A stretch of DNA of 64,000 bases, taken from a virus. Both the position numbers and the translations under genes were made by a program. Shown piece by piece: positions 23,032-30,002 of this stretch. The first letter of the stretch is position 1. Every line of letters begins with the position of its first letter. Under the pieces are notes generated by a model. That model was not told the DNA's origin. It worked only from the letters and a program-made list of their open reading frames with translations, and did not search any database. The stretch covers positions 40,449 through 104,448 of IMG/VR virus record IMGVR_UViG_3300046474_000239; one strand, given 5' to 3'.

Positions 23032-24454
23032 ACGAATCAAGCGGAGCGCCACGGTGGAAGGAAACCTCGTCACCGTCGATGACCCAGCGTTCATTACCCT
23101 GGTGAAGAAACCAGCCAACCAAAGAGCTTTCGGGATTCTCCGATCCGCCCAAGAGGACGACAACGTGAGCAAACCAGCATCCAAGCGCGTACCGCGCACC
23201 CGGCGTAGCGAAGGCGCCGACAACCTCGTCCGCATCAGCCTCCCCGGTTCCCTGGATGAAGCTGGCGTGGCTGAGACTCTGGCCTCCTACGGCCTGGCCA
23301 ACTTCACCGTTACCCGCAGCGAGGATGACACCTCCTGGGTAGCCCAGAACCCAGGTGCAATCAATTGCACCGACGTGACCACGGTCAACCTGGCTGACGG
23401 CATCGTGGCGCAGATCAAGCGCACCGAAGAGACCGAACCAACCGAAGGTAAGACCAAGCTGACCGTCGTGACTCTGGAATTCGATGCAGGTTCCTTCCCT
23501 GACGCAGCCTCCTGCGCAGAATGGTGCCAGCGGAATTCTGTTGACTTCGATGAAAAAGCTCTGAACAATCCGTCTGGCAATCTTGTGTTGCAGCGGGCGG
23601 AGGTCCCTGAAGGCGAAGAAGTTCGCTTGATGGAGTTGGAAGGCGGTGTCACGGCGACGATCATTCGTTCGCAAGTTGGCGACATCCCGGACGGCTTCAT
23701 CGCAGTGATCAACGAGTATGCGTACGGTGGTTGGGGTTGGGGCCAACTGGACTTCAACGCGGCGATGGCAGATGAGTCAGTAACAGAAGCGCTGAACGAC
23801 GGGATGTGGATGCTGTCCGATTTGTTCCGCCAAATCCTGTTCTATAGCGAACTGCCGGTCGATGTGAAGAAGGACTTGGTAACCCGCGCCTGCGGTCAGT
23901 TTGCTGAATACGCGAACGGGCTGCTGGACTCCCTCCCACGCCAGCTACTGGTATCTGTTGCATCAATCCAGCGAAAAGAGAAGGAGCACGAAATGACTAC
24001 CGCAGCGAAGAAAGACGAAAAGCCGCTGGATGTGCAGCGCAGCGAACCAGTCGCCGCCCCTGCCCCTGGCACTCCTGAGTTCATCACCGCCGTCGCCGAA
24101 ACTGTTGCTACCGTTCTCGCCCAGCGCGAAGAAGCGGCCAAGAAAGCCGACGACGACCGCATCAAGCGCGAAGAAGACGAAGCAGCCGACAAGCTGAAAG
24201 GCGAAGAAGCTGTCATCGCCCGCCGCGCCGAGATCACCGAAGCGGTGACCCTGGCTACTGCTCCACTGATGGAAAAGATCACCAAGCTGGAAGGCACCAC
24301 CATCCTGCGCGGTGAAGGTGGCGAGCAACTCCCTGTTAAGCAGGAAGTGAAGCGCGGCACTGGCGACCTGTTCAAAGGCGTGTTTGGCACGGTCACCCGT
24401 ACCGAGCGTGCTGCTGACCCTGAAGATGGTGCCGAGACTGGCGCTGACCAATAA
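23021..24454 (+). CDS. Capsid assembly protein with C-terminal scaffold, 477 aa
   Basis: The ATG at 23021 overlaps the previous gene by 11 bp. The N-terminus resembles the end of XkdF-type proteins (ITLVKKPANQRAF), followed by basic KRVPRTRR. The middle has beta-rich repeats of about 70 residues with EGEEV and VTATI strands. The last 150 residues are an Ala/Glu/Lys-rich coiled coil typical of scaffolding proteins. An internal ribosome-binding site would express that part alone. It lies just before the major capsid gene. Confidence 0.65.
   Translation: MRSKRIKRSATVEGNLVTVDDPAFITLVKKPANQRAFGILRSAQEDDNVSKPASKRVPRTRRSEGADNLVRISLPGSLDEAGVAETLASYGLANFTVTRSEDDTSWVAQNPGAINCTDVTTVNLADGIVAQIKRTEETEPTEGKTKLTVVTLEFDAGSFPDAASCAEWCQRNSVDFDEKALNNPSGNLVLQRAEVPEGEEVRLMELEGGVTATIIRSQVGDIPDGFIAVINEYAYGGWGWGQLDFNAAMADESVTEALNDGMWMLSDLFRQILFYSELPVDVKKDLVTRACGQFAEYANGLLDSLPRQLLVSVASIQRKEKEHEMTTAAKKDEKPLDVQRSEPVAAPAPGTPEFITAVAETVATVLAQREEAAKKADDDRIKREEDEAADKLKGEEAVIARRAEITEAVTLATAPLMEKITKLEGTTILRGEGGEQLPVKQEVKRGTGDLFKGVFGTVTRTERAADPEDGAETGADQ
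23356..23369. promoter_or_regulatory. Dyad site 9 (CA centre, intragenic)
   Basis: Exact core with outer G-C pair, about 335 bp into the capsid assembly gene, read as GAINCT, a different frame from the QSIA copies. Confidence 0.85.
23993..24454 (+). CDS. Nested scaffold protein from internal start, 153 aa
   Basis: AAGGAG (23981-23986) stands six bases before an in-frame ATG (codon 325 of the larger protein). Translation here would give only the charged coiled-coil C-terminus, which has scaffold-like composition. Lambda Nu3, nested in gene C, is the known parallel. Separate expression is inferred from the strong ribosome-binding site. Confidence 0.6.
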   Translation: MTTAAKKDEKPLDVQRSEPVAAPAPGTPEFITAVAETVATVLAQREEAAKKADDDRIKREEDEAADKLKGEEAVIARRAEITEAVTLATAPLMEKITKLEGTTILRGEGGEQLPVKQEVKRGTGDLFKGVFGTVTRTERAADPEDGAETGADQ

Positions 24455-24501
24455 CCCGGCGCGAGCCACGTAACCAAATCCATGGATTCTAGGAGTCGAA
24501 A

Positions 24502-25527
24502 ATGACCACCTCCGCAAGCAATATCATTACTCGCGCCGACATCGCCCTGGCAGACTTCGCAGCCAACGGCGGCCTCCTGTTGCCCGAGCAAGCAAACCAG
24601 TTCATCGACTTCATCTACGATGAGCCGACCATCCTGAAACAGTCGCGCTTCATCCGCATGACTGGCCCTCAGAAGAAAATCAACCGCATGGGCTTCGGCT
24701 CTCGCATCCTGCGCGCTGCTCGCCAAACTGGCGGCGACCTGGACGCGGGTGGTAACGACCGCTACGTTCGCGCTGCGGATCGTGCCAAGCCGACCACCAG
24801 CCAGATCCAACTGAGCACCTCCGAAGTGATCGCGGAAGTTCGCATCCCTTACGAAGTGCTGGAAGACAACATCGAAGGCGAAAGCTTCGAAGCCCACGTT
24901 CTCCGCGCCATCGCTACCCGCGTAGCAATCGACCTGGAAGAACTGGCACTGTGGGGCGACACTGCGTCGGGTGATGCTTACCTGGCTCTGCAAAACGGCT
25001 GGATGAAGCGTGCCTCGGTACACGTTCTGGACAACCTGAACGCTGGCTTCACCCACGACACCGCCGCCGCCGCGCTGTTGCTGATGCCTCCGAAGTACCT
25101 GCGTAACCTGCCGCAAATGAAGGGCTTCGTTTCGCTGGCCAACCGCATCCGCTACGCTCAGTACCTGTCGGCTCGTGGCACTGCCCTGGGTGACGCTGCA
25201 CTGACCGGTAACGTACCGCTTCACGCGGCTGGTCTGGTCATCGAAGGCGCTGGCATGTTGGACGTACACGGCACCGGTAACCAGGGTCTGGTCACCATGC
25301 CTCAGAACTTGCTGTTCGGCATCCAGCGCGAAATCAGCATCGAGACCGACAAAGACATCCGCAGCCGCGAATACGTCATCGTCGTAACCGCTCGTGTTGC
25401 GCTGCAAGTCGACGACACCGACGCACTGGTCCGCCTGGATAACCTGGGTAACGCTGCTGATCGTTCGCTGCCGGTTCGTATCACCAACACCATCGCCGAT
25501 CCGGTCAACACCAACGAAGTGCCTTAA
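24502..25527 (+). CDS. Major capsid protein, 341 aa
   Basis: Follows the scaffold gene and is followed by a terminator, as expected for the most abundant virion protein. It resembles HK97-fold capsid proteins of the PBSX/P2-like group: an N-terminal arm, an ELALWGD helix after a long spine helix (HVLRAIATRVAIDLEE), and a YVIVVTARVALQV strand at the end. Codon use is strongly biased to preferred codons, consistent with high expression. AGGAGTCGAAA precedes the ATG. Confidence 0.85.
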   Translation: MTTSASNIITRADIALADFAANGGLLLPEQANQFIDFIYDEPTILKQSRFIRMTGPQKKINRMGFGSRILRAARQTGGDLDAGGNDRYVRAADRAKPTTSQIQLSTSEVIAEVRIPYEVLEDNIEGESFEAHVLRAIATRVAIDLEELALWGDTASGDAYLALQNGWMKRASVHVLDNLNAGFTHDTAAAALLLMPPKYLRNLPQMKGFVSLANRIRYAQYLSARGTALGDAALTGNVPLHAAGLVIEGAGMLDVHGTGNQGLVTMPQNLLFGIQREISIETDKDIRSREYVIVVTARVALQVDDTDALVRLDNLGNAADRSLPVRITNTIADPVNTNEVP

Positions 25528-25550
25528 TCGGCCTTCTTGGATCGACAAAG

Positions 25551-25573
25551 AAGGGGCCTCACGGCCCCTTTTT
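25551..25573 (+). terminator. Rho-independent terminator after major capsid gene
   Basis: GGGGCC (25553-25558) pairs with GGCCCC (25563-25568) with a TCAC loop, then TTTTT. Downstream genes may be made by read-through or another promoter. Confidence 0.85.
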
Positions 25574-25607
25574 CACTAGGAATGGAATAACCCCGAGGTA
25601 ACTACCC

Positions 25608-26192
25608 ATGAGCACTTTCCTCAAGTCTGTTCAGATCGAGAACATCTCTCTCCCCTCCCTTTTCGCTAACCCCGTCCGCAAGGGCGAGATCGTCGAAGTC
25701 CGCAGTGACGACGTGGCGACCACTCTGCTCACCCGCAGTCATTGGGAAGCAAAAGAAGAGGGCGGCGTGCCGGTAGAGTTGTTCCACTGGGAAAAGTCCA
25801 CTGCCAAAGAGTATAAGGCCCAGGAAGACGCCAAGGCCGAAGCGGTAGCAGGCCAGAGGCCGAACGTACGCACTGAGCCGGTGAAAGATGACACCAACGA
25901 ACAATCGAACGAACCCGAAGGCACCCACCCTCCGAAGGCAGCCGCTGCCGAGCAGGACGAGGAGCACGAGGAAGAAGAGGAAGATCCAGTCGATCCTCCT
26001 GCGGGCGGCGAGTCCGGTGACATTCGTATGACCGACCTGTCGGAAGACGGCGCTGGCAAGAACACCGAGACCACTGCACCGAAAGCCCCTGCTACACCAA
26101 AGGCGCCAAAGGCGGTCACCAAGCCAGCCGCAGCAAAAGCCCCGGCTAAGGCCCCTGCACGGCGAGCAGCACCGGTACAGCGCAAGAAGTGA
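25608..26192 (+). CDS. Low-complexity head protein with basic tail, 194 aa
   Basis: The N-terminal 45 residues form a small domain (VRKGEIVEVRSDDVATTLLTR) that resembles that of the gene at 28717. It is followed by a long acidic EEHEEEEED linker and an Ala/Pro/Lys tail ending RRAAPVQRKK. Possibly a head accessory or decoration protein given its place after the major capsid gene. Function unproven. Confidence 0.6.
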   Translation: MSTFLKSVQIENISLPSLFANPVRKGEIVEVRSDDVATTLLTRSHWEAKEEGGVPVELFHWEKSTAKEYKAQEDAKAEAVAGQRPNVRTEPVKDDTNEQSNEPEGTHPPKAAAAEQDEEHEEEEEDPVDPPAGGESGDIRMTDLSEDGAGKNTETTAPKAPATPKAPKAVTKPAAAKAPAKAPARRAAPVQRKK

Positions 26193-26212
26193 TCTAACTG
26201 CCTGGAGGCTCT

Positions 26213-26848
26213 ATGTACATTCTCAATAACACCGAACTTACAAAGGGCACCTCGGCTGGTTCTAGTAACGCCTGCGGCGCGGGTACACCGGAACAGTTCG
26301 AGGACCTCCAGCGCACCATCCGTACCCGTGTGGAAGAAGCTCTCGGCATTGAAACCCTTGACCGGGTGGATTGCCGGGACACTTTCCAGATAACGGGCTG
26401 TGGCGCACAGGAATGCTTGCTGCGCACTACAAACGCATTCCTTACCATCGACACACCTGTGTTTCTCGACAGCGCGGGGGAAGTTCTGGAAATCACCCCT
26501 TCGCTAGTGGATCGGAAGTATGGCGTGATCACCGTAACGCTTGACCCTGGCACGTACACCGTCACGTACACCAGCGGGTTCCTCGCGGAGCCGGGATCGA
26601 ACGTCTACAAGTTTTTGCCGGACTGGGTGAAATCAATTGCACTGGCCACCGTGATCATGTGGCGGCGGTCGACCAACCTGGCGGCCACTGACAAGAACTC
26701 CTCGCACCAGGACTTGAACGCCTCGATTGTCCGGGAGCTGAATGCCCGGATCTTCAACCGCTACGACAGGCCTCGCTTCATGCACGAGTTCCCTGTGAAG
26801 TCGGAGCACCGGGCGGCTGGCACTACCGGAGACTGGAACGAATGGTAG
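26213..26848 (+). CDS. Head-tail adaptor candidate, 211 aa
   Basis: CTGGAGGCTCT precedes the ATG. Placed between capsid and tail-completion genes, where the gp6-like adaptor normally lies. The N-terminal half is beta-rich, and residues 138-195 form helices (VKSIALATVIMWRR). Assigned mainly by gene order. Overlaps the next gene by 7 bp. Confidence 0.55.
   Translation: MYILNNTELTKGTSAGSSNACGAGTPEQFEDLQRTIRTRVEEALGIETLDRVDCRDTFQITGCGAQECLLRTTNAFLTIDTPVFLDSAGEVLEITPSLVDRKYGVITVTLDPGTYTVTYTSGFLAEPGSNVYKFLPDWVKSIALATVIMWRRSTNLAATDKNSSHQDLNASIVRELNARIFNRYDRPRFMHEFPVKSEHRAAGTTGDWNEW
26628..26641. promoter_or_regulatory. Dyad variant, one mismatch (CA centre)
   Basis: TGAAATCAATTGCA differs from the core at the third base. 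It lies inside the adaptor gene and is read as VKSIA. May be a weakened site or chance. Confidence 0.5.
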
Positions 26849-27327
26849 ATGACACGAAGTTCGTAAAGGGCGCGGCAAAACTGGGGCGAAGGATCGCCTC
26901 CATCCGTAGAGCCCTGAACCTCCCCGCCCTCACTGACGAGATCGGGGATTTGTTGTTAAAGCGGGTGCGGTCACGTTTCAGAGCCATGGTCGACCCAGAC
27001 GGAACACCCTGGGTAGATCTAGCCCCGGCAACCCTCCGACGCAAAGCCCAACTGGGGTACGGCGGGGAGCAGAAGCTGGTACGTAAGGGCTCCATGCGGG
27101 ACGCTATTCAAGTTATCAAGGGTGGGCTCGGGTCTACCTTCTTCAACACAGGGGCGGGGCTGCGGATCGGTATTCAAGATCCTGAGATAGCCGAGTACGC
27201 CAGGGTACAAAACAAGGGGCAACCTGGCCGGATCCCGGCGCGGCGGTTCTTGGGTATAGGCAGGCTGGATGTACGAGCCGTCGACTCCCTGCTGCGAAGG
27301 AAAGCCCAGCAACTGGAGAACGTGTAA
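26842..27327 (+). CDS. Tail completion / virion morphogenesis protein, 161 aa
   Basis: Fits the phage virion morphogenesis family (P2 gpS/Mu gpG-like): FRAMVDPDGTPWVDLAPAT, KLVRKGSMRDAI, and a C-terminal IPARRFLGIG. Such proteins help join head and tail. The stop overlaps the next ATG (TAATG). Confidence 0.75.
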   Translation: MVDDTKFVKGAAKLGRRIASIRRALNLPALTDEIGDLLLKRVRSRFRAMVDPDGTPWVDLAPATLRRKAQLGYGGEQKLVRKGSMRDAIQVIKGGLGSTFFNTGAGLRIGIQDPEIAEYARVQNKGQPGRIPARRFLGIGRLDVRAVDSLLRRKAQQLENV

Positions 27328-27854
27328 TGGCTACCCAACTGCAAGACCGGCAAGACCTGCTGACCGTCCTGGAGAACGACCTGATCAACAAGGTCAAAGA
27401 AGCGGTCTGCAACGAGCAAATAGACGGGACCGTGCATGGCTGCTTCAGCCTGGACGACCTGGAGAAGAAGACAGGGGACTCCCTGTGCGGCGGTATCGCG
27501 TTCGGGATCGGCTACCAGGGTTGTGCACCAATCACCCCGGACAAGGCACAGTTAAACCCCCCGCAAGGCAACGCCGTGCAGATGGGCAACTTCATGTTTA
27601 TGGTTTTGGTTGCAGCCCCTGTGGACGCTTTTTGTTCACAAAGGCTGACAGCGACAACTCTTTTGACTATTCTGCGCCAAGGTATCCTCGGCAAACCGGT
27701 AGTAGCCGACAGAGTTTCGGGGCGGAATGAAGTTCAGCGGACCTGGACCTTTGTGCAGGAGAAGCCCGAACTGAGTGAATCGACAGAAACAATGCTGTAC
27801 TATACGCAGGTCTGGAGACTTGTGTTACCAATGAAAGGCAACTTTGCATCGTAG
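27327..27854 (+). CDS. Tail terminator candidate, 175 aa
   Basis: Lies between the morphogenesis gene and the tail tube gene, the usual place of the tail terminator. Alpha/beta sequence with a final beta strand set (VWRLVLPMKG). Four Cys residues are unusual. Assigned by gene order; sequence similarity is weak. Confidence 0.55.
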   Translation: MATQLQDRQDLLTVLENDLINKVKEAVCNEQIDGTVHGCFSLDDLEKKTGDSLCGGIAFGIGYQGCAPITPDKAQLNPPQGNAVQMGNFMFMVLVAAPVDAFCSQRLTATTLLTILRQGILGKPVVADRVSGRNEVQRTWTFVQEKPELSESTETMLYYTQVWRLVLPMKGNFAS

Positions 27855-27864
27855 GAGAATCGCT

Positions 27865-28653
27865 ATGAGCGTCAATCGAGTTATCCCGCAGTCGCACTAC
27901 TACTCGGGTCAAGGTCGCCTGATCATTGGTGAACGCGATCCACTCACCGGTAAGTCCATCAGTCTGCGCCAGATCGGTAACTGCACCGCGCTGGAAGTGA
28001 CTGTGCAGACCACCAAGACCGACCACAAAGAGTCTCAGTCCGGCGAACGCGCCATCGACCTGACTCTGGTTACCGAGAAATCGGCAACCTTCAACGTGAC
28101 CTGTGAATCCATCAGCCTGGAAAACCTGGTGATGGGTCTCTGGGGTTCGATCACCACCGGCCTCGCGGCTACCGTGGTTGACGAATCGCACGAAATCGCC
28201 AAGGGCGGCTTCATCGCGCTGGACGCCCAGAACGTGTCGGCGGTAGTTGTTGAAACCGACGAGACCACTCCGGTCACGCTGGTACTCAACACCGACTACA
28301 CCCTGGACCCAGACTTCGGCACCATCCAGTTCACCCAGTCCGTGACCGTCCCTACTGGCGGCAAGGTCAACGTGAGCTACACCGGTGCTGCGGGCAACAA
28401 GACTCTGCAAGGCCTCACCGAGGTTATGCCTCCTGAGCGGTTCGTGCGCTTCGAAGGTATCAACACCGTCGACGGCGACCTGGTTCTGGTAGAGATCCCG
28501 CGTGCGTCGTTCGAGCCGCTGCAAAACCTGCCGTTGATCAACGAAGAGCTGGCCAGTTTCCAAATGACCGGCACCATCCTCCGCGACAACACCATCACCG
28601 ATGCAACCCTGTCGAAGTACTTCCGGCAGACCTACCTCACCCCTGCCGCGTAA
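27865..28653 (+). CDS. Major tail tube protein, 262 aa
   Basis: The ATG at 27865 follows TAGGAGAATCGCT. Beta-rich throughout with an N-terminal GRLIIGERD strand and an Ig-like part around residues 115-180 (VTLVLNTDYTLDPDFGTI). Position before the chaperones and tape measure, preferred codons and a terminator directly after it support a highly expressed tube protein. Confidence 0.75.
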   Translation: MSVNRVIPQSHYYSGQGRLIIGERDPLTGKSISLRQIGNCTALEVTVQTTKTDHKESQSGERAIDLTLVTEKSATFNVTCESISLENLVMGLWGSITTGLAATVVDESHEIAKGGFIALDAQNVSAVVVETDETTPVTLVLNTDYTLDPDFGTIQFTQSVTVPTGGKVNVSYTGAAGNKTLQGLTEVMPPERFVRFEGINTVDGDLVLVEIPRASFEPLQNLPLINEELASFQMTGTILRDNTITDATLSKYFRQTYLTPAA

Positions 28654-28672
28654 CGCGGGCCTGGGTTGGACT

Positions 28673-28700
28673 AAAAAGGGGCCACTTCGGTCCCTTTTTC
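28673..28700 (+). terminator. Rho-independent terminator after tail tube gene
   Basis: AAAAAGGG (28673-28680) pairs with CCCTTTTT (28692-28699), extended by G-T and two C-G pairs around an ACTTC loop. The T run doubles as the terminator tail. Confidence 0.8.
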
Positions 28701-28716
28701 TTTGGAGGAAAAGAAA

Positions 28717-29073
28717 ATGCAATCAATTGCACCGACGATCAAACTCGAACTCCTGGCCGACGACATCAGTATCAAAGGCGTCAGGAAGAACCCAGGCGAT
28801 GTAGTAGAGGTCTCGCGAAGCGCAGCCAAGTCTTTGTTGGCCGCAAAGAAGGCGGTCATCTGGACCACCGAGCGGGCAGCCAAAAGCGCAGCAACGGCAC
28901 CAGAAGCGGGAGGTGAGGCAGAGGCCGAGCCAGACCACGAGCACCAAGAACCTCTGGACGAGGCGGGCGGTGCCGATTACAGTGCCGAAGTACCCGCAGT
29001 TCAAGAACCTGTCGAGGCGGAGAGTGTGGCTCCGGCAGGACGAGCAGCCAAACGCATCCAACGGACCAAATAG
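28717..29073 (+). CDS. Small tail-region protein with acidic linker and basic tail, 118 aa
   Basis: GGAGG lies upstream of the ATG at 28717, which is the first base set of dyad 11, so the protein begins MQSIA. Residues 8-55 resemble the N-domain of the 25608 protein (RKNPGDVVEVSRSAAKSLL). An acidic/Ala/Pro linker leads to the tail KRIQRTK. Role unknown. Confidence 0.6.
   Translation: MQSIAPTIKLELLADDISIKGVRKNPGDVVEVSRSAAKSLLAAKKAVIWTTERAAKSAATAPEAGGEAEAEPDHEHQEPLDEAGGADYSAEVPAVQEPVEAESVAPAGRAAKRIQRTK
28718..28731. promoter_or_regulatory. Dyad site 11 (CA centre, contains start codon)
   Basis: Exact core overlapping the ATG of the gene at 28717, directly after its Shine-Dalgarno. A bound protein or an RNA stem here could block ribosome access. 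Confidence 0.85.
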
Positions 29074-29085
29074 TAGGGGTGGATC

Positions 29086-29646
29086 ATGACCGACACACAA
29101 GCAGAGATGAGTCCAGAAATGGCTCAAGAGTTGAACGTAACCGCAACCTTGATCAACGCGGTGCACGAACTCTTCGGCGATGACCGGGCGGACTGCCCGA
29201 TACCCTCCCTGGGCAATCGGATGGTGAAGTTCAAGGCAGCTAAGTTCAAGCACCTGGAAGAGATCAGCGAATTAGTCTTCTCCATGATCGCCGGATTCAG
29301 CGGCAGCGAACTGAACAAGATCGTCTCTACCGTGTCGGCTGAGCAGGAAGCCAAGATTGCAGCGGGCGACAGCCCCTACGCCCTGGACACCTCTCGACTG
29401 GTTCGCGATGCGGCAGGCCCGGACGGGGCGGTCTACATGAAGCTTATGTCCGGGTGCCTGCGCACCTTGCCGAAACTGGCGCCTATGTTTACCGACCTGA
29501 CCGCTGAAGAGTTTGGCGAGCTGGACGCAGACGAAGCGATGATCGTGGCGTTCGGGATCTTCCAGCGAAACTACGCTTTTTTTACCCAACGCTTGCTCCC
29601 CGTAATAGCCGCCTTTATCGCCCAGCAAAAACGCCGGACGAAGTAA
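29086..29646 (+). CDS. Tail assembly chaperone G-like, 186 aa
   Basis: Helical protein located directly before the tape measure, where phage tail chaperones G and GT are found. It has a run of seven T at codons 164-166 (GCT TTT TTT). A -1 shift there enters an open frame that runs to 30002. Unshifted translation ends at 29646 with QQKRRTK. Chaperones coat the tape measure during tail assembly. Confidence 0.75.
   Translation: MTDTQAEMSPEMAQELNVTATLINAVHELFGDDRADCPIPSLGNRMVKFKAAKFKHLEEISELVFSMIAGFSGSELNKIVSTVSAEQEAKIAAGDSPYALDTSRLVRDAAGPDGAVYMKLMSGCLRTLPKLAPMFTDLTAEEFGELDADEAMIVAFGIFQRNYAFFTQRLLPVIAAFIAQQKRRTK
29577..29583 (+). other. Programmed -1 frameshift site
   Basis: T-TTT-TTT at 29577-29583 is in the exact X-XXY-YYZ register for -1 slippage in frame 1, and the -1 frame is open from here to the TGA at 30002. 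Use of such slips for tail chaperones is well established in siphoviruses. Confidence 0.75.
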
Positions 29647-30002
29647 GAGACGACAAGCGCAAGCAGGCCAAAGCTGAATCGGAAAAGCGCAAGGGGAAAG
29701 TGAAAGGAAAGCCCGAGCGCTACCGAGGCATAGGGCCACGATGGGTTGAATACGCAGTGACTAAGCTTACAAAGAACGGTCACCTGTTCCGTGAGATACC
29801 AGACTACAGCCTCCAGCAGGTAACGATGCTCCTGGATGGGATTGAGAAGGACGAGGCTGCAACGCGGTCGGCAACCCTCATGGACCTGGGTGTAACTATC
29901 TCAGGAGTCTTGGGCGGATCAACAGCCTTTGCCGAGCACCTCGAAGAAATTGACGACAGCCGATTCGAGGTGATTGATCATGGCGAACGAAAGCAACATT
30001 GA
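29583..30002 (+). CDS. T part of the G-T tail chaperone (-1 frame)
   Basis: Read only after the -1 shift at 29583, giving a fusion of about 305 residues. The T part begins with a basic Lys/Arg linker and then a helical domain (WVEYAVTKLTKNGHLFREIPDYS). An ATG at 29700 lacks a good ribosome-binding site, supporting expression by frameshift. Overlaps the tape measure start by 23 bp. Confidence 0.7.
   Translation, partial: YPTLAPRNSRLYRPAKTPDEVRDDKRKQAKAESEKRKGKVKGKPERYRGIGPRWVEYAVTKLTKNGHLFREIPDYSLQQVTMLLDGIEKDEAATRSATLMDLGVTISGVLGGSTAFAEHLEEIDDSRFEVIDHGERKQH

Noticed and set aside
23896-25548. Long minus-strand open frame of 550 codons opposite the scaffold and capsid genes
   Set aside because: It is the shadow of codon-biased + strand genes with clear domain matches, has no ribosome-binding site and no recognisable protein pattern.
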